Of a DNA stretch of 40,497 bases, positions 17,418 to 26,813 are shown one piece after another. Origin of the DNA: JAEUMD01 sp044222395 (GTDB lineage Bacteria > Pseudomonadota > Alphaproteobacteria > Rhizobiales > Hyphomicrobiaceae); the NCBI GenBank assembly GCA_044222395.1, contig JBGANK010000027.1, positions 1 to 40,497 of the forward strand, written 5' to 3'. The notes under the pieces were generated by a model, which saw only the letters and a program-made list of their open reading frames with translations, was not told the origin of the DNA and did no database searches. Numbering within the stretch: the stretch's first letter is position 1; each line of letters starts with the position of its first letter. A program made the position numbers and the translations under genes.

Positions 17418-18665
17418 GTGCCCAAAAAGCCGAGCGTCCTCATCATCGTCGAAAATCTGACCGTACCGCTCGATCGGCGCGTCTGGCAGGAAGCACGCAC
17501 GCTGCGTGACAGCGGCTACACGGTGTCCGTCATCTGCCCGGTCGGCGGCAAGTACACCGCCTCTTACGAGGTGCTTGAAGGCATCCACGTTTTCCGCCAT
17601 CCGTTGCCCTTCGAGGCCGACGGTGCGCTGGGCTATCTGGTCGAGTACTCCTGGGCGCTCGCCTGGGAATTCGCACTCTCGATCAAGGCCCACTTCAAGG
17701 TCGGCTTCGATGCCGTCCAGGCCTGCAATCCGCCCGACCTGCTGTTCCTGGTCGCAGGCTTCTGGAAAGCCCTGTTCGGCAAGCGCTTCGTGTTCGATCA
17801 CCATGATATCAACCCCGAGCTTTACGAGGCGAAGTTCAACCGCCGCGGTTTCTTCCACAAGCTGCTGACGATTTTCGAGCGCTGGACGTTCCGCACAGCC
17901 GACGTTTCGATCGCCACCAACGAGACCTTCAAGGAGATCGCGGTCGCGCGTGGCGGCATGGATCCAAGCCGCGTCTTCATCGTCCGCTCGATTCCCGATG
18001 TCAGCCGCTTCCGGCGCGTGGCGCCCAACCCCGCGCTGCGCAATGGCAGGAAGCACGTCATCGGCTACGTCGGCATCATGGGCGCCCAGGACGGCGTCGA
18101 CCTGCTTGTCGAGGCGATGCACGAACTCGTCAACGTCAAGGGCCGCAAGGACGTCGGCTGCGTCATCGTCGGCTCGGGCACCGAGCTGCCCAACCTTCAG
18201 CGCTGGGCTGCCGAGCGTGGTCTTGGCGAGCACGTCACGTTCACCGGGTTCCTGTCAGGTGAACCCTTGCTCGCGGCCTTGTCGAGCTTCGACGTCGGCG
18301 TCATTCCCGATCCCAAGAACACCTACAACGACAAGATCTCGATGAACAAGGCGTTCGAGTACATGACGCTCGGCATTCCCTTCGTTCAGTTCGATCTGAT
18401 GGAAGGCCGCAAGATTGCCGGCGAAGCAGCTCTCTATGCCGCCGACAACTCACCGCTCGATCTCGCCCGCCAGATCGCCCGATTGATGGACGAAGAAGGA
18501 CTGTCACGCCTGCTTGCCGCAGAAGGACAGGCCCGCGCCAAGGCCCTGCTCAAGTGGGAAGATGAGGCAAGCCGCCTGATCGCCGCATACGAGTTGGCTC
18601 TGGCGCAAGAGACACCGCAGCTGCGCGCACCGCGTCCTGCTTCGCTCCAGACCTCCAGCCGTTGA
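17418..18665 (+). CDS. Glycosyltransferase family 4 (GT-B fold)
   Basis: This probably adds one sugar to the lipid-linked repeat unit of the exopolysaccharide. The 415-residue protein has the two Rossmann-like halves of GT-B enzymes. The N-terminal half carries V-L-I-I-V-E-N-L and the loop H-H-D-I-N-P-E-L-Y. The C-terminal half carries G-Y-V-G-I-M-G-A-Q-D-G, V-I-V-G-S-G and the donor-site-like K-A-F-E-Y-M-T-L-G-I-P segment. It has no membrane segment. The start is GTG at 17418 after GGGGAGAG. It lies at the edge of the polysaccharide locus on the strand opposite to most of it. The sugar and linkage are not predictable here. Confidence 0.88.
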   Translation: MPKKPSVLIIVENLTVPLDRRVWQEARTLRDSGYTVSVICPVGGKYTASYEVLEGIHVFRHPLPFEADGALGYLVEYSWALAWEFALSIKAHFKVGFDAVQACNPPDLLFLVAGFWKALFGKRFVFDHHDINPELYEAKFNRRGFFHKLLTIFERWTFRTADVSIATNETFKEIAVARGGMDPSRVFIVRSIPDVSRFRRVAPNPALRNGRKHVIGYVGIMGAQDGVDLLVEAMHELVNVKGRKDVGCVIVGSGTELPNLQRWAAERGLGEHVTFTGFLSGEPLLAALSSFDVGVIPDPKNTYNDKISMNKAFEYMTLGIPFVQFDLMEGRKIAGEAALYAADNSPLDLARQIARLMDEEGLSRLLAAEGQARAKALLKWEDEASRLIAAYELALAQETPQLRAPRPASLQTSSR

Positions 18666-18710
18666 CACCACCGCGAAAAAAATTCTGACGGTGCACGCCG
18701 TCTCTCAGTC

Positions 18711-18802
18711 GTCATGGCCGGACTTGATCCGGTCAAGCAGAGCTGTAAACGCCCAAAGGATGACTTTCTTTTCCTCGACGGCCGGGTCGAGCCCGGTCAC
18801 GG
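18711..18802. repeat. Inverted pair of REP-like palindromic units
   Basis: Two related stem-loop units lie between the convergent ends of a glycosyltransferase gene and the flippase gene. Unit 1, at 18715-18735, has TGGCCGGA pairing with TCCGGTCA around CTTGA. Unit 2, at 18780-18798, has GGCCGGG and CCCGGTC around a short loop. Unit 2 is the reverse complement of unit 1 apart from a few substitutions, so the two form an inverted pair about 45 bases apart. GGCCGG-CTTGA-CCGG units of this kind are common intergenic repeats in alphaproteobacteria. They may act as transcript ends. The rest of 18666-18931 holds no gene. Confidence 0.65.
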
Positions 18803-18931
18803 AGGGTTGGGTCTGAACTCGTGGTCGTTGCTATAAGAGGCTACGTTTCGCGCACGCGCGAATGGTTCGATCGCGCTTGCGATCGTAGCTCGGGCTCGCC
18901 AATCGCGTTACTCGCACACGCCGCTGACGTT

Positions 18932-20407
18932 TCACCGCGCCTTGGAACCGCGCAGCGCCATTAGTTGGCGCATTCCGACATGCATGGTCATGGCCGCAAG
19001 TGCGACGACAGCAATCGACACGAGGCCGAGTACCAGCACGGTGGAGGGGAACGTGATGCCGCCAGGTGCGACGGTCATGCTCGCCAGAGCAAGCCCGCCA
19101 GCCGGTAAGAGCAGGAGACTGCGCAGGCCGAACACCGTTCCAAGCCTTCGCTCAGCGGTCGAATGCCCGTCGCAATCCAGTCGATTGAGCAACGCCGTAA
19201 CAAACGCCAGCGAGGCGAACTCGGCGATGGCACCCGCCGCAGCAGCTCCCGTCACGCCGCCGCCCATGCGCAGCGCCACATAGGCCAGGATCAACCCCGT
19301 CGCGCGTATGATGCCGGCAGTGAGGAATGGACGCGTCAACCCTTTCGCCAGCAGCGCAGCGCCCGGCACCGCCTGCAGCATCCGCATCGACCACATCAGC
19401 GCCAGCCACGCCACCAGGCTTTCCAGACCCGCATAGTTGGCGCCGAATGCGATCGGCAGCAGCGCTCCACCAGCGATGATGAAACCGACCAAGTAGAGCG
19501 CTGCTCCGACGGTCGTAGCTTCTGCCATAATGATGAAGCGCGTCGAAAACCGCGCCGGACTGTCCTGTTCGGAAGCAAGCAGCGGCAGCATCAGTGCATT
19601 CGCTACTTTGGCCGCGATGAGCCCGGGAACCATCGTGATCATGAATGCTGTCGTATAGGCGGCCAACCCTTCCATGCCGACCATGTGACCGATCAGCATG
19701 CGGTCGCCCTGATAGACGGCGATCAGCGGGAATGCGCTGGCCCAGATCGGCCAGCCGAACACCACGAGCCTTCTCAGGTAGGACAGGTCGAGGGCGAGTG
19801 CGTAGCGATGCCTGGATGCGATGTGCGAGATCGCCACCGCTATGAGCGCCTGCGCCACCGACAGCCACAGCACGGCGGAATAATCACCGAACAACTTGAG
19901 CGCTGGCCACGTCAGCGCGAGGCCAAACGCCTGCGGCAGCACTTCGATGGCGATCTGCGGACGGTTGTCGAGATCGCGCTGGGCCACGCGCGAGTCGAGG
20001 TTGACAAAGCCCTTGATGAAGGGAACCAGCGCGGCGGCAGCGAACGCCCAACGCGCATCGGGAATCCCGAAGAAATCCGCCATCGGCCCGGCGACGGCAA
20101 CGAGTACGAGGGCGGTGAACAGCCCGCGTGCGGCGAGTGTCGTATGCGCCGTCGCCACGAGTCGCGCATCGGCTCCGTCGCGCGCCTGCACGATGAGCCG
20201 GTCGGCGCCAAGATCACTCAGCGTGTCGAGAAGCTGCAGCAGCAGCAGGATGGCCGCGGCAATGCCGAAATCGCCCTTCGAAAGCCAATGTGCCACGATC
20301 GCGTTGCGCGCGAACGAGAACACCTGAGCGGCCGCGAAGCCGCCAAACAGCAGCGTGCCCTGGCGGGCAATGCGCGAAGTAAGCGATTGGCCTTGCGTTT
20401 CCTGCAT
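18932..20407 (-). CDS. Oligosaccharide flippase (Wzx/MATE-like)
   Basis: The protein would flip undecaprenyl-linked repeat units across the inner membrane. From the ATG at 20407, four bases after the previous gene's stop, it has 491 residues. There are twelve or more hydrophobic helices and an N-terminal R-I-A-R-Q-G-T-L-L-F-G-G-F segment, as in polysaccharide flippases of the MOP superfamily. R-A-L-D-L-S-Y-L-R-R-type polar loops lie between helices, and the tail is short and basic. The open frame reaches 20512 but would overlap the upstream gene. It is the last gene of a minus-strand run with two glycosyltransferases. Confidence 0.88.
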   Translation of the reverse strand: MQETQGQSLTSRIARQGTLLFGGFAAAQVFSFARNAIVAHWLSKGDFGIAAAILLLLQLLDTLSDLGADRLIVQARDGADARLVATAHTTLAARGLFTALVLVAVAGPMADFFGIPDARWAFAAAALVPFIKGFVNLDSRVAQRDLDNRPQIAIEVLPQAFGLALTWPALKLFGDYSAVLWLSVAQALIAVAISHIASRHRYALALDLSYLRRLVVFGWPIWASAFPLIAVYQGDRMLIGHMVGMEGLAAYTTAFMITMVPGLIAAKVANALMLPLLASEQDSPARFSTRFIIMAEATTVGAALYLVGFIIAGGALLPIAFGANYAGLESLVAWLALMWSMRMLQAVPGAALLAKGLTRPFLTAGIIRATGLILAYVALRMGGGVTGAAAAGAIAEFASLAFVTALLNRLDCDGHSTAERRLGTVFGLRSLLLLPAGGLALASMTVAPGGITFPSTVLVLGLVSIAVVALAAMTMHVGMRQLMALRGSKAR

Positions 20408-20411
20408 CGCC

Positions 20412-21275
20412 TCAGCCGACCTTCTCGTCGCTTTTCCTGTTGCCCCAGCCGGCGGCATTGGGAAGCCGTCGCGACAACTTGCGGAACGGTGCTTCTGCGA
20501 TCCGCCCTGCAAGCTGTCCCAGCGGATTGCCAGCCAGATGCACGAGTGCGCACGTCGTCTGCATCCAGCGCGCCGCCATTGCGTTCGACCACTTGGCGCG
20601 GAAAGCCTCCTGCATCAGCTCGAAGTTCATGTCCTTCTTGCCCGCCGAGAGATGTGCGACGTGGAAGTCGATAACGTAGGCATGCCAGCCGGCCATCGCC
20701 GCATTGAGGCAGATGTCCGCGCCATAGAAATGAAACCCGGAGAGATCATTCGAAAAGCCGATGCGCGCCTCGCGCCTCACGATGATGAAATTCTCGTCGA
20801 GACTCATCACGCGTGCTGGAAGAGTGCCGACGCGCTGGTCCGCGCCGTGCGGATCGGTGATGCGGATCGCCAGTTGGCCCGCTGCGACACCACCGGCATT
20901 GCCCGCGAGCGCCCAATAAGGATCATGGTCGTAGAGTTCAGCGATGCGCATGTCGAGATCCTGGCGCGCATCGGTAAGAAGCCGGATGTCCTGGTGGCAC
21001 AGGATCACGTAGTGTCCGCGCGCCTCGTTGAGCATCGCGTTGAGTCCCGAGTAGGCGCACACCGGCACACCACTTGTGTTGTCGATATAGAGATACTCGC
21101 AGTCCCGGTCGCCGAAGCCGCCCGTGTGCAGCGACCTGTGCAAGGCTGCCCGATGATCATGATTGTTGACCAGCGAGCAGATCGTATAGCGGATCTCGCC
21201 GCGCGGGTCGGTGCCGACCTGCGGTCGAATGATGCGGCGGCGAATGGCCAGCGATGTCGGGCGGCTCTCGGTCAT
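20412..21275 (-). CDS. Glycosyltransferase-like protein (GT2/GT-A type)
   Basis: The protein has 287 residues from the ATG at 21275. An N-terminal sugar-nucleotide-type fold is suggested by Y-T-I-C-S-L-V-N-N and Y-L-Y-I-D-N-T-S-G. The place of the usual D-x-D metal motif is taken by C-H-Q-D-I. Later segments G-F-H-F-Y-G-A-D-I-C and H-V-A-H-L-S-A-G-K have the spacing of the acceptor-site and second histidine motifs of family 2 enzymes. It has no membrane helices. It lies 28 bases after the next glycosyltransferase gene and four bases before the flippase gene. No strong ribosome-binding site precedes the ATG, and the frame is open back to 21431. Confidence 0.75.
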   Translation of the reverse strand: MTESRPTSLAIRRRIIRPQVGTDPRGEIRYTICSLVNNHDHRAALHRSLHTGGFGDRDCEYLYIDNTSGVPVCAYSGLNAMLNEARGHYVILCHQDIRLLTDARQDLDMRIAELYDHDPYWALAGNAGGVAAGQLAIRITDPHGADQRVGTLPARVMSLDENFIIVRREARIGFSNDLSGFHFYGADICLNAAMAGWHAYVIDFHVAHLSAGKKDMNFELMQEAFRAKWSNAMAARWMQTTCALVHLAGNPLGQLAGRIAEAPFRKLSRRLPNAAGWGNRKSDEKVG

Positions 21276-21303
21276 GGTCACTTTGCGGCGTCTCGTTGCG
21301 TGT

Positions 21304-22305
21304 TCAGTTTGATCTTGCGACTTCGTGGATACTAGCGGATGGCATCGCATCCGCTGCTTCCTGGTAGCCGGATTGCCATTCGCCACGCCGCTGCCAGATC
21401 TCGCGCCAGGCGCTTCTTGATTTTTCGACACCGCTGGAGTGGCGAACGATTGCAGCCGCCGCTAAGGCGACGCGGCGCGATAACGGCCACAGCTTCAGAA
21501 GCTGGCGGGCCAGCGGTCGCTGCCATTTGGGCAGGTGACGATTGATGAGCGTCATCTTGGCCGCCAGCAGCTTCACCATTTTGGCCGCGCGCGTCGCCTC
21601 CGAGGCACCGCCCAGATGCACAATCGTCGCGTCCGGCGTGATCATCGGCCGCGCACCCATCGCGCGCGCCCTGAGGCACAGGTCGGCTTCCTCGCCATAC
21701 ATGTAGAACACGGGATCGAATCCGCCGAGCTTCTGCCACAGCGACTTGCCGATCATCAGGAAACAGCCCGAAACGATGTCCACCTCGCGCACAAAATTGC
21801 GCCGCCAGCCGCCGATCGCTTCGCCGTTGAACACGGGCGACTGCGGGAACATCGCGGCCAGTCCCGACGTCCGGCAGAAGGTGTTCCAAAGCGTCATGCG
21901 CTGCCAGCAAGAGGAGGGATTGAGTTCGCCGTTTGCAAACAGCGTCCGCCCGCCCCAGATCATCGCCTCGGGATGCTGAAGCGAGAAGCCATGAAGGGCA
22001 TCGATGGCATGCTCGAGGACCACCGTGTCTGGATTGAGCAGGAGCAACAGGTCGGCCTGGGCATGACGCGCCGCCAGATTGTTGGCGCGGCCGAAGCCGA
22101 TGTTGTCGTCGAGCGCCAGCAGGCGCGGCGCCGCAGGATGCGTCGCGACCGCCTCCCGCGAGCCGTCGCTCGACGCATTGTCGACGACGATGATCTCGTG
22201 CGCGATGCGCGTCTTGCGGACCACTGAGTTGATCGCGGCAAGCGTCAGCGCGCGCGTGTTGTAGGACACGATCAGGATCGAGACCTCGGGTCGAGGTGCG
22301 GCCAT
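21304..22305 (-). CDS. Glycosyltransferase family 2 (rhamnosyltransferase-like)
   Basis: The 333-residue protein is a GT-A enzyme with V-S-I-L-I-V-S-Y-N at the start, V-V-D-N-A-S-S-D-G-S at about residues 40-49 and D-N-I-G-F-G-R-A-N-N. L-L-L-N-P-D-T-V-V is the metal-binding region, and G-G-F-D-P-V-F-Y-M-Y-G-E-E-A-D-L-C the acceptor region. This set is typical of the rhamnosyltransferase-like branch of family 2. It has no clear membrane helix. It is the first gene of a minus-strand run continuing with the next glycosyltransferase and the flippase. Confidence 0.9.
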   Translation of the reverse strand: MAAPRPEVSILIVSYNTRALTLAAINSVVRKTRIAHEIIVVDNASSDGSREAVATHPAAPRLLALDDNIGFGRANNLAARHAQADLLLLLNPDTVVLEHAIDALHGFSLQHPEAMIWGGRTLFANGELNPSSCWQRMTLWNTFCRTSGLAAMFPQSPVFNGEAIGGWRRNFVREVDIVSGCFLMIGKSLWQKLGGFDPVFYMYGEEADLCLRARAMGARPMITPDATIVHLGGASEATRAAKMVKLLAAKMTLINRHLPKWQRPLARQLLKLWPLSRRVALAAAAIVRHSSGVEKSRSAWREIWQRRGEWQSGYQEAADAMPSASIHEVARSN

Positions 22306-22575
22306 CAGCAGGAACGCTCCGTCAGCATTGATCTGGCGCTACCGCCGTAGCGCACTCGGTGCTGACCAAACCTAGCCAACTAGCGCTAATTCGCCGTTAA
22401 GGCTGCAAGCGCAACCTGGTGCCGCTGGCGCCGCTCACGATCGCTGTGCGATGCCCCTGGCCGCGGCAACACGCAACAATTGTTCGCTCCGCACGCCCTT
22501 CCGACGCTGCTGGCAAGGGAAGCTTAATGCGCGATGAAGACAATGGCTGCGCGATTCTGTTCAGGGATTGGGGAC

Positions 22576-23656
22576 ATGATGGACCGCCACGCTGCACATT
22601 CGGGCCGGCTCGAAGCGCCGGTGGATGCCGATCACTCGTTCGACGGCATCATCTGCATCGGCGGCGAGGATTGGTGGTACCACAACCGCGGGCACTTCGA
22701 TTTCCAGATCATGCGCCGTCTGGCGCGACGCTGGCCGGTATTGTTCGTCAATTCGCTGGGCGTCAGGGTTCCGAGCCTCAAGGACAACAAGCTGTTCGTC
22801 ACCCGCATCACACGCAAGCTCAAGAGCTTGGCCCGCGGCCTCGTCCATATCGAGAACCACTTCTGGGTCTTCTCGCCGGCTTCCATCCCGGGAGATTTGG
22901 GCCAGTTCGTATCAAGTTGGGCGCTGGCGCCGCAGATCCGCTTTGCCGCCAAGCGCGCAGGCATCAAGCGGCCGCTGTTGTGGATACATTGTCCCGCTGG
23001 CGCGGCACTGCTGGACAAGCTCGATGCCGTCACGGTGGTGATGCAACGCACCGACCGCTTCGAGGCGTTTCCCGAGGCCGATCCCACAGTCGTTGCCCGC
23101 CAGATCGCCGAGCTCAAGTCGCTCGCCGATCTCGTCGTATATGCAGCTCCGCACCTGATGCGTGAGGAGACGGGCACTGTCGCGCGCCAAGTGCTGATAA
23201 CGCACGGGGTCGACATCGATGCCTTCACCGCGGCCGGCATGAATCCGGAACCCGTGCCGGCGGACGTCGCCAGCATTCCTGGCCCTCGCGTCGGCTTCAT
23301 CGGTGGCATAGATGCCCACACATTCGATCCCGAGCTGTTCGTCGCGGTCGCCCGCCAGCTTGCCGATCTGAGCTTCGTCATGGTCGGCGGCTCCTCGCTG
23401 GAGGAGGGCTGGTGTCCGCTGCCCAACGTCCACCTGCTTGGCCGCAAGCCCTATGACGAAGTGGCCCGCTACATGGCCGCCTGCGACTGCCTGATCATGC
23501 CGTGGAACGACAGCGAATGGATCAAGGCATGCTCTGGCCCGCACGCGGGTTGCTGGTGAGAGCTGGGACGGCAAGGCGGCTCTGCTCGCCGACGCGTTGA
23601 TCGAACTCACAGCTCCGCAGCCTGCGGTCGATGGACCATCGCGAGCCGCGGCCTGA
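22576..23656 (+). pseudogene. Broken family 4-like glycosyltransferase gene
   Basis: From ATG 22576, preceded by GGGGA, the frame encodes an ordinary glycosyltransferase through G-F-I-G-G-I-D, V-M-V-G-G-S-S, L-L-G-R-K-P-Y and I-M-P-W-N-D-S-E-W-I-K-A-C. It then runs into S-G-P-H-A-G-C-W and a stop at 23557-23559. In the next frame (+1), without a stop from at least 23522, the sequence continues R-V-A-G-E-S-W-D-G-K-A-A-L-L-A-D-A-L to a stop at 23654-23656. This is the normal end of the same family. The usual K-L-K-E-Y-L-A-x-G-R-P-V-V segment that should lie between is missing. The gene therefore looks internally deleted by roughly 50-60 codons, with a frame change. An assembly error is the alternative explanation. 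Confidence 0.75.
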
Positions 23657-23721
23657 ATTCTCGAACGTAGTTCGGTGACGCTAGACCTGGCAAGAGCATA
23701 GGCTTCGTTTGCGTCGTCTCG

Positions 23722-25104
23722 TCAGTGCGCCATTCCGTAGGGACGCCCCTGCTGCGCCGCGACGCTGCCCCATGCAGGATGCCCGTAAGGACGCCCGTAG
23801 ATCGGCTCGGCCCGGCCCGGTTTCTTCCTGTCGCTCGAGCGCGACGATGCGCGATCATTGGCCTTGCCGGCAAAGCTTGCAAGTGACGCGCGTGCCGGGT
23901 CGGCGATCCAGCCTCCCAGACCGATGAAGAAGAAGAAGAACGCGTGCAGTACGTTCCAGTAGTGCACGGTCGCACCGATCAGCGACAAGGCGATGAGCGA
24001 CATCATCCAGCCCATGCCGATCTTCGTCGCCTGTCCGTCGGCGTGCTGCAAGCGGCGCTTGATAACCCCTCTCGCCAGCAGCACGATGCCGATCACTAAG
24101 AGCAGGAACGCGGGAAGACCCTGGCGCATCATGGTCACCAGCCAGAAGGCGTCAACCGTGTCGGAAATCATCCACCACGGACGTTCCCAGTCGGCAAGTC
24201 CGATGCCCGTCCACGGGTTGGCCCAGACGTTCTGCAGCCCGCTATCCCAGATCTGCAGGCGATAGAAGCCGGTCCACGGATCGAGCGTCATGCCGGTCGC
24301 GATGAAGGCGATCGGCGTCCGGTTCGACAACAGCGACATGCCGACATAAAGGCCCGCGAGGCCAGCCATCGTCAGCGTCATGCGGCTCTTGATGGTGCGC
24401 GTAACCTTGTCCCACACCAGCATGCCGCCCTGCAGTCCGAGGCACAGCAGCGGTGCGGAGGAAAGGCCGAGGAACGTCGCGAACGTCATTACGCCGGCGT
24501 TGATCCTGCGCGACGCCGTGCGCCGCTCCGTGAACCAGAAGACAGCAAGCAGAGCCGCGCAGAACGTACCATAGTGAATCGGATGATCGAACGTACCGTA
24601 GGCGCGCGTCAGGCCAAGGCGCGTTTCGACGCCGATCGGATGGTAGTATCCCGTGAGCTTGTGCAAGAGGTCGTGGGTGTAGATCTGGCCGAGCAGCGTC
24701 TCCGGCAGAGCGATCAATGCCGCAATGACGATCGCCGCCAGGCACGCGCGCATCGTCATGCGCATCTGATCGACCGTGCGAACGAAGACCCGGGCGACGA
24801 AGAAACCTCCAAGCGCCTCCAGCGCCAGCGATCCGCCGTAGACGAACCCTTCCTTGTCGCTGTGCAGCCAATAGACGAAGATTGTCCAAAGACCGTAGAG
24901 CAGGAACAGGACATCGAACGAGCGCAGTTTCTGGTCGCTCGACGCCAGCAGCTTCACCAGCGCGTAGGGCAGCAGCAGCAGCAACGCGAGTCGATGCGGC
25001 GGCAGGCGCAATCCGGCGATGTAGAGCGAGAACTCCGTCGGGCACAGGAAGCTCACGAGGATGAGCAACACCGGGATTGGAACTCGCGACATCTGGCGCG
25101 TCAT
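23722..25104 (-). CDS. O-antigen polymerase/ligase-like membrane protein (Wzy type)
   Basis: This 460-residue protein has about ten to twelve hydrophobic helices and a larger periplasmic-type loop. That loop carries G-F-Y-R-L-Q-I-W-D-S-G-L-Q-N and N-P-W-T-G-I-G, the pattern of O-antigen ligases and polymerases. It would join repeat units into a polymer at the periplasmic face. The C-terminal tail of about 45 residues is cytoplasmic-looking and charged, and contains G-R-P-Y-G twice, which is unusual for the family. It lies 115 bases downstream of the initiating transferase gene on the same strand. It is the only polymerase candidate in the locus. Confidence 0.82.
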   Translation of the reverse strand: MTRQMSRVPIPVLLILVSFLCPTEFSLYIAGLRLPPHRLALLLLLPYALVKLLASSDQKLRSFDVLFLLYGLWTIFVYWLHSDKEGFVYGGSLALEALGGFFVARVFVRTVDQMRMTMRACLAAIVIAALIALPETLLGQIYTHDLLHKLTGYYHPIGVETRLGLTRAYGTFDHPIHYGTFCAALLAVFWFTERRTASRRINAGVMTFATFLGLSSAPLLCLGLQGGMLVWDKVTRTIKSRMTLTMAGLAGLYVGMSLLSNRTPIAFIATGMTLDPWTGFYRLQIWDSGLQNVWANPWTGIGLADWERPWWMISDTVDAFWLVTMMRQGLPAFLLLVIGIVLLARGVIKRRLQHADGQATKIGMGWMMSLIALSLIGATVHYWNVLHAFFFFFIGLGGWIADPARASLASFAGKANDRASSRSSDRKKPGRAEPIYGRPYGHPAWGSVAAQQGRPYGMAH

Positions 25105-25219
25105 GGCAGTAAGCGTGCGGATAAGACATCGTCTCTTGCGGTTTCGGGTGGCCGGGGCGGTTCATGCCGCCCCGGTCCGACCCGCGCCTCCCGGACTTCC
25201 GATGTCGTCCGTACCTCCT

Positions 25220-26692
25220 CTAGTATGCGTTCCGTCCTGACACCACAATGATGAGCGTCCTGGCGATAATCTTGAGGTCGAGCCACAAGGACCACGACTT
25301 CACGTAGGCCATGTCATGGGCGACGCGTCCTTTGATGAGGTCATCCGTGCGAGTCTCCCCGCGGAAGCCGTTCACCTGGGCAAGACCGGTGATGCCTGGC
25401 TTGACCTGATGGCGGCTCGCGTAGTCCTCCAGCATGGTGCCGAACTGATCGTCATGAACGAGAGCGTGTGGCCGCGGACCTACGATCGACATGTCGCCAC
25501 GAAGCACGTTCCACAGCTGCGGCAGCTCATCGATGCTGGTGCGTCTGAGGAAGCGCCCAACTCGCGTCACGCGGTCGTCGTCGGTTGTCACCTGGCGCAC
25601 CTCGTGATCAGTGTCAGAGACGCGCAGCGTGCGCAGTTTCAGCACGTCGAACACTTGGCGATTGAGACCTCGCCGGCGCTGGCGGTAGAGCACCGATCCC
25701 TTGCTGTCGAGCTTGATCGCAATCATTGCGGCCACGAGGATCGGGATCGAGATCGTCAGCGCGACGCTGGCAACGATGATATCCTCGACGCGCTTGACGA
25801 GCGGCGCCCATCCCGAAAGCGGCTTGCACTTGACGTCGACCAGACCAACTGCGCCCATCTGCGAAACACGGTGCTGCTGGCCGGCGGGAACGAGGTCTGT
25901 TGCCAGGTGCGAGACGATGTGGACGTCGCAGGGTGCGTGCTCGAGCTTGCGCAGGATGTCGTCAATGCGGCTATCTGCGGTGTTGGGCAGGGCGATGACG
26001 ATGTCATCGACTTTGCCGGCAAAAGCCACCGCCAGGAGATCGTCCAGCCTGCCGGCCAGTTCGAGGCCCTCAGGATTGATCCGATCTCCATCCGTGCGAT
26101 CGTCATAGGCACCGATGAACCGGATGCCGGATTCTTTCGTCTTGAGGTAGCTGTGCACGCGCTGAGAAATGGCACCAGCACCGAATACGGCGACCGCCTT
26201 GTCGAAACGGCCCTTGGCTGCCATCCGCGCCAGCACGGCATGAGCGAAGCCTCGCGAAAACAGGATCAAGGTGAAGCTCGTGATCAACCAGCCGAGGAAC
26301 CAGAAGGCGACATGCCACAGCATCTCGACCATCGGCATGGAAAGGCCGAGCACGATCAGGATGCCGAGCGCGATAGCACTCAAAAGCTGGACTGGATTGA
26401 TGGGCAGGTCGTGCATCCGGTCCGTATCGTACATTCCGGCGTGGCGCAGCCACAGAAAGGCAAAATAGCCGCCGACCAGTCCCGCCTGCAGCAACACAAG
26501 TGCATTGTTCTCGATGCCGCCGATCTTGTAGTAGATCCACGACGGCAGCTGTGCTCCGAGCGTTACGGCGAGGATATCGCCGAACGCAACGATGTCCATC
26601 GCCACGGTGCGCGACACGCAACGCCTGCCTTCGACGTTGAGTTGTGCGGCCTCGCTGCGCGGGGTCTCGGTAGCCGTTGCAGTTGCATTCAT
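25220..26692 (-). CDS. Undecaprenyl-phosphate sugar-1-phosphate transferase (WcaJ/ExoY type)
   Basis: This enzyme starts repeat-unit synthesis by placing a sugar-1-phosphate on undecaprenyl phosphate. The 490-residue protein has four N-terminal membrane helices (about residues 30-140) and a nucleotide-binding-like domain (about 155-270, with A-V-A-V-F-G-A-G-A-I). A membrane hairpin follows, then the catalytic domain with R-R-R-G-L-N, L-K-L-R-T-L, R-R-T-S-I-D-E-L-P-Q-L-W-N-V, V-G-P-R-P-H and K-P-G-I-T-G-L-A-Q-V-N. All hallmark segments of the family are present. The second ATG (26692) was chosen because GAGG is seven bases upstream of it. The sugar is probably glucose or galactose by family, which is inference. 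Confidence 0.93.
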   Translation of the reverse strand: MNATATATETPRSEAAQLNVEGRRCVSRTVAMDIVAFGDILAVTLGAQLPSWIYYKIGGIENNALVLLQAGLVGGYFAFLWLRHAGMYDTDRMHDLPINPVQLLSAIALGILIVLGLSMPMVEMLWHVAFWFLGWLITSFTLILFSRGFAHAVLARMAAKGRFDKAVAVFGAGAISQRVHSYLKTKESGIRFIGAYDDRTDGDRINPEGLELAGRLDDLLAVAFAGKVDDIVIALPNTADSRIDDILRKLEHAPCDVHIVSHLATDLVPAGQQHRVSQMGAVGLVDVKCKPLSGWAPLVKRVEDIIVASVALTISIPILVAAMIAIKLDSKGSVLYRQRRRGLNRQVFDVLKLRTLRVSDTDHEVRQVTTDDDRVTRVGRFLRRTSIDELPQLWNVLRGDMSIVGPRPHALVHDDQFGTMLEDYASRHQVKPGITGLAQVNGFRGETRTDDLIKGRVAHDMAYVKSWSLWLDLKIIARTLIIVVSGRNAY

Positions 26693-26813
26693 GATCATGC
26701 CTCAGTGTCAGCCGGTGCTTGAGCCGGCATTCCGATATTGTTTGTCGTTGACCTGGAGTTGCGCGTGGCGACGGTCATGCCGCCAAGCCTTTGGCGTTTT
26801 CTTGCGTGCTCAG

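Noticed and set aside
18868..18885. Hairpin with CGATCGC and GCGATCG arms near the flippase gene end.
   Set aside because: There is no T-run, and CGATCG-type words are frequent in this genome, so I did not call a terminator.
19163..20674. A 503-codon plus-strand frame opposite the flippase gene.
   Set aside because: Highly charged, repetitive H/R/E/D composition and exact antisense position to a protein with clear membrane helices mark it as a shadow.
25316..26722. A 468-codon plus-strand frame opposite the sugar-phosphate transferase gene.
   Set aside because: The minus-strand frame has all family motifs; the plus-strand translation has none.
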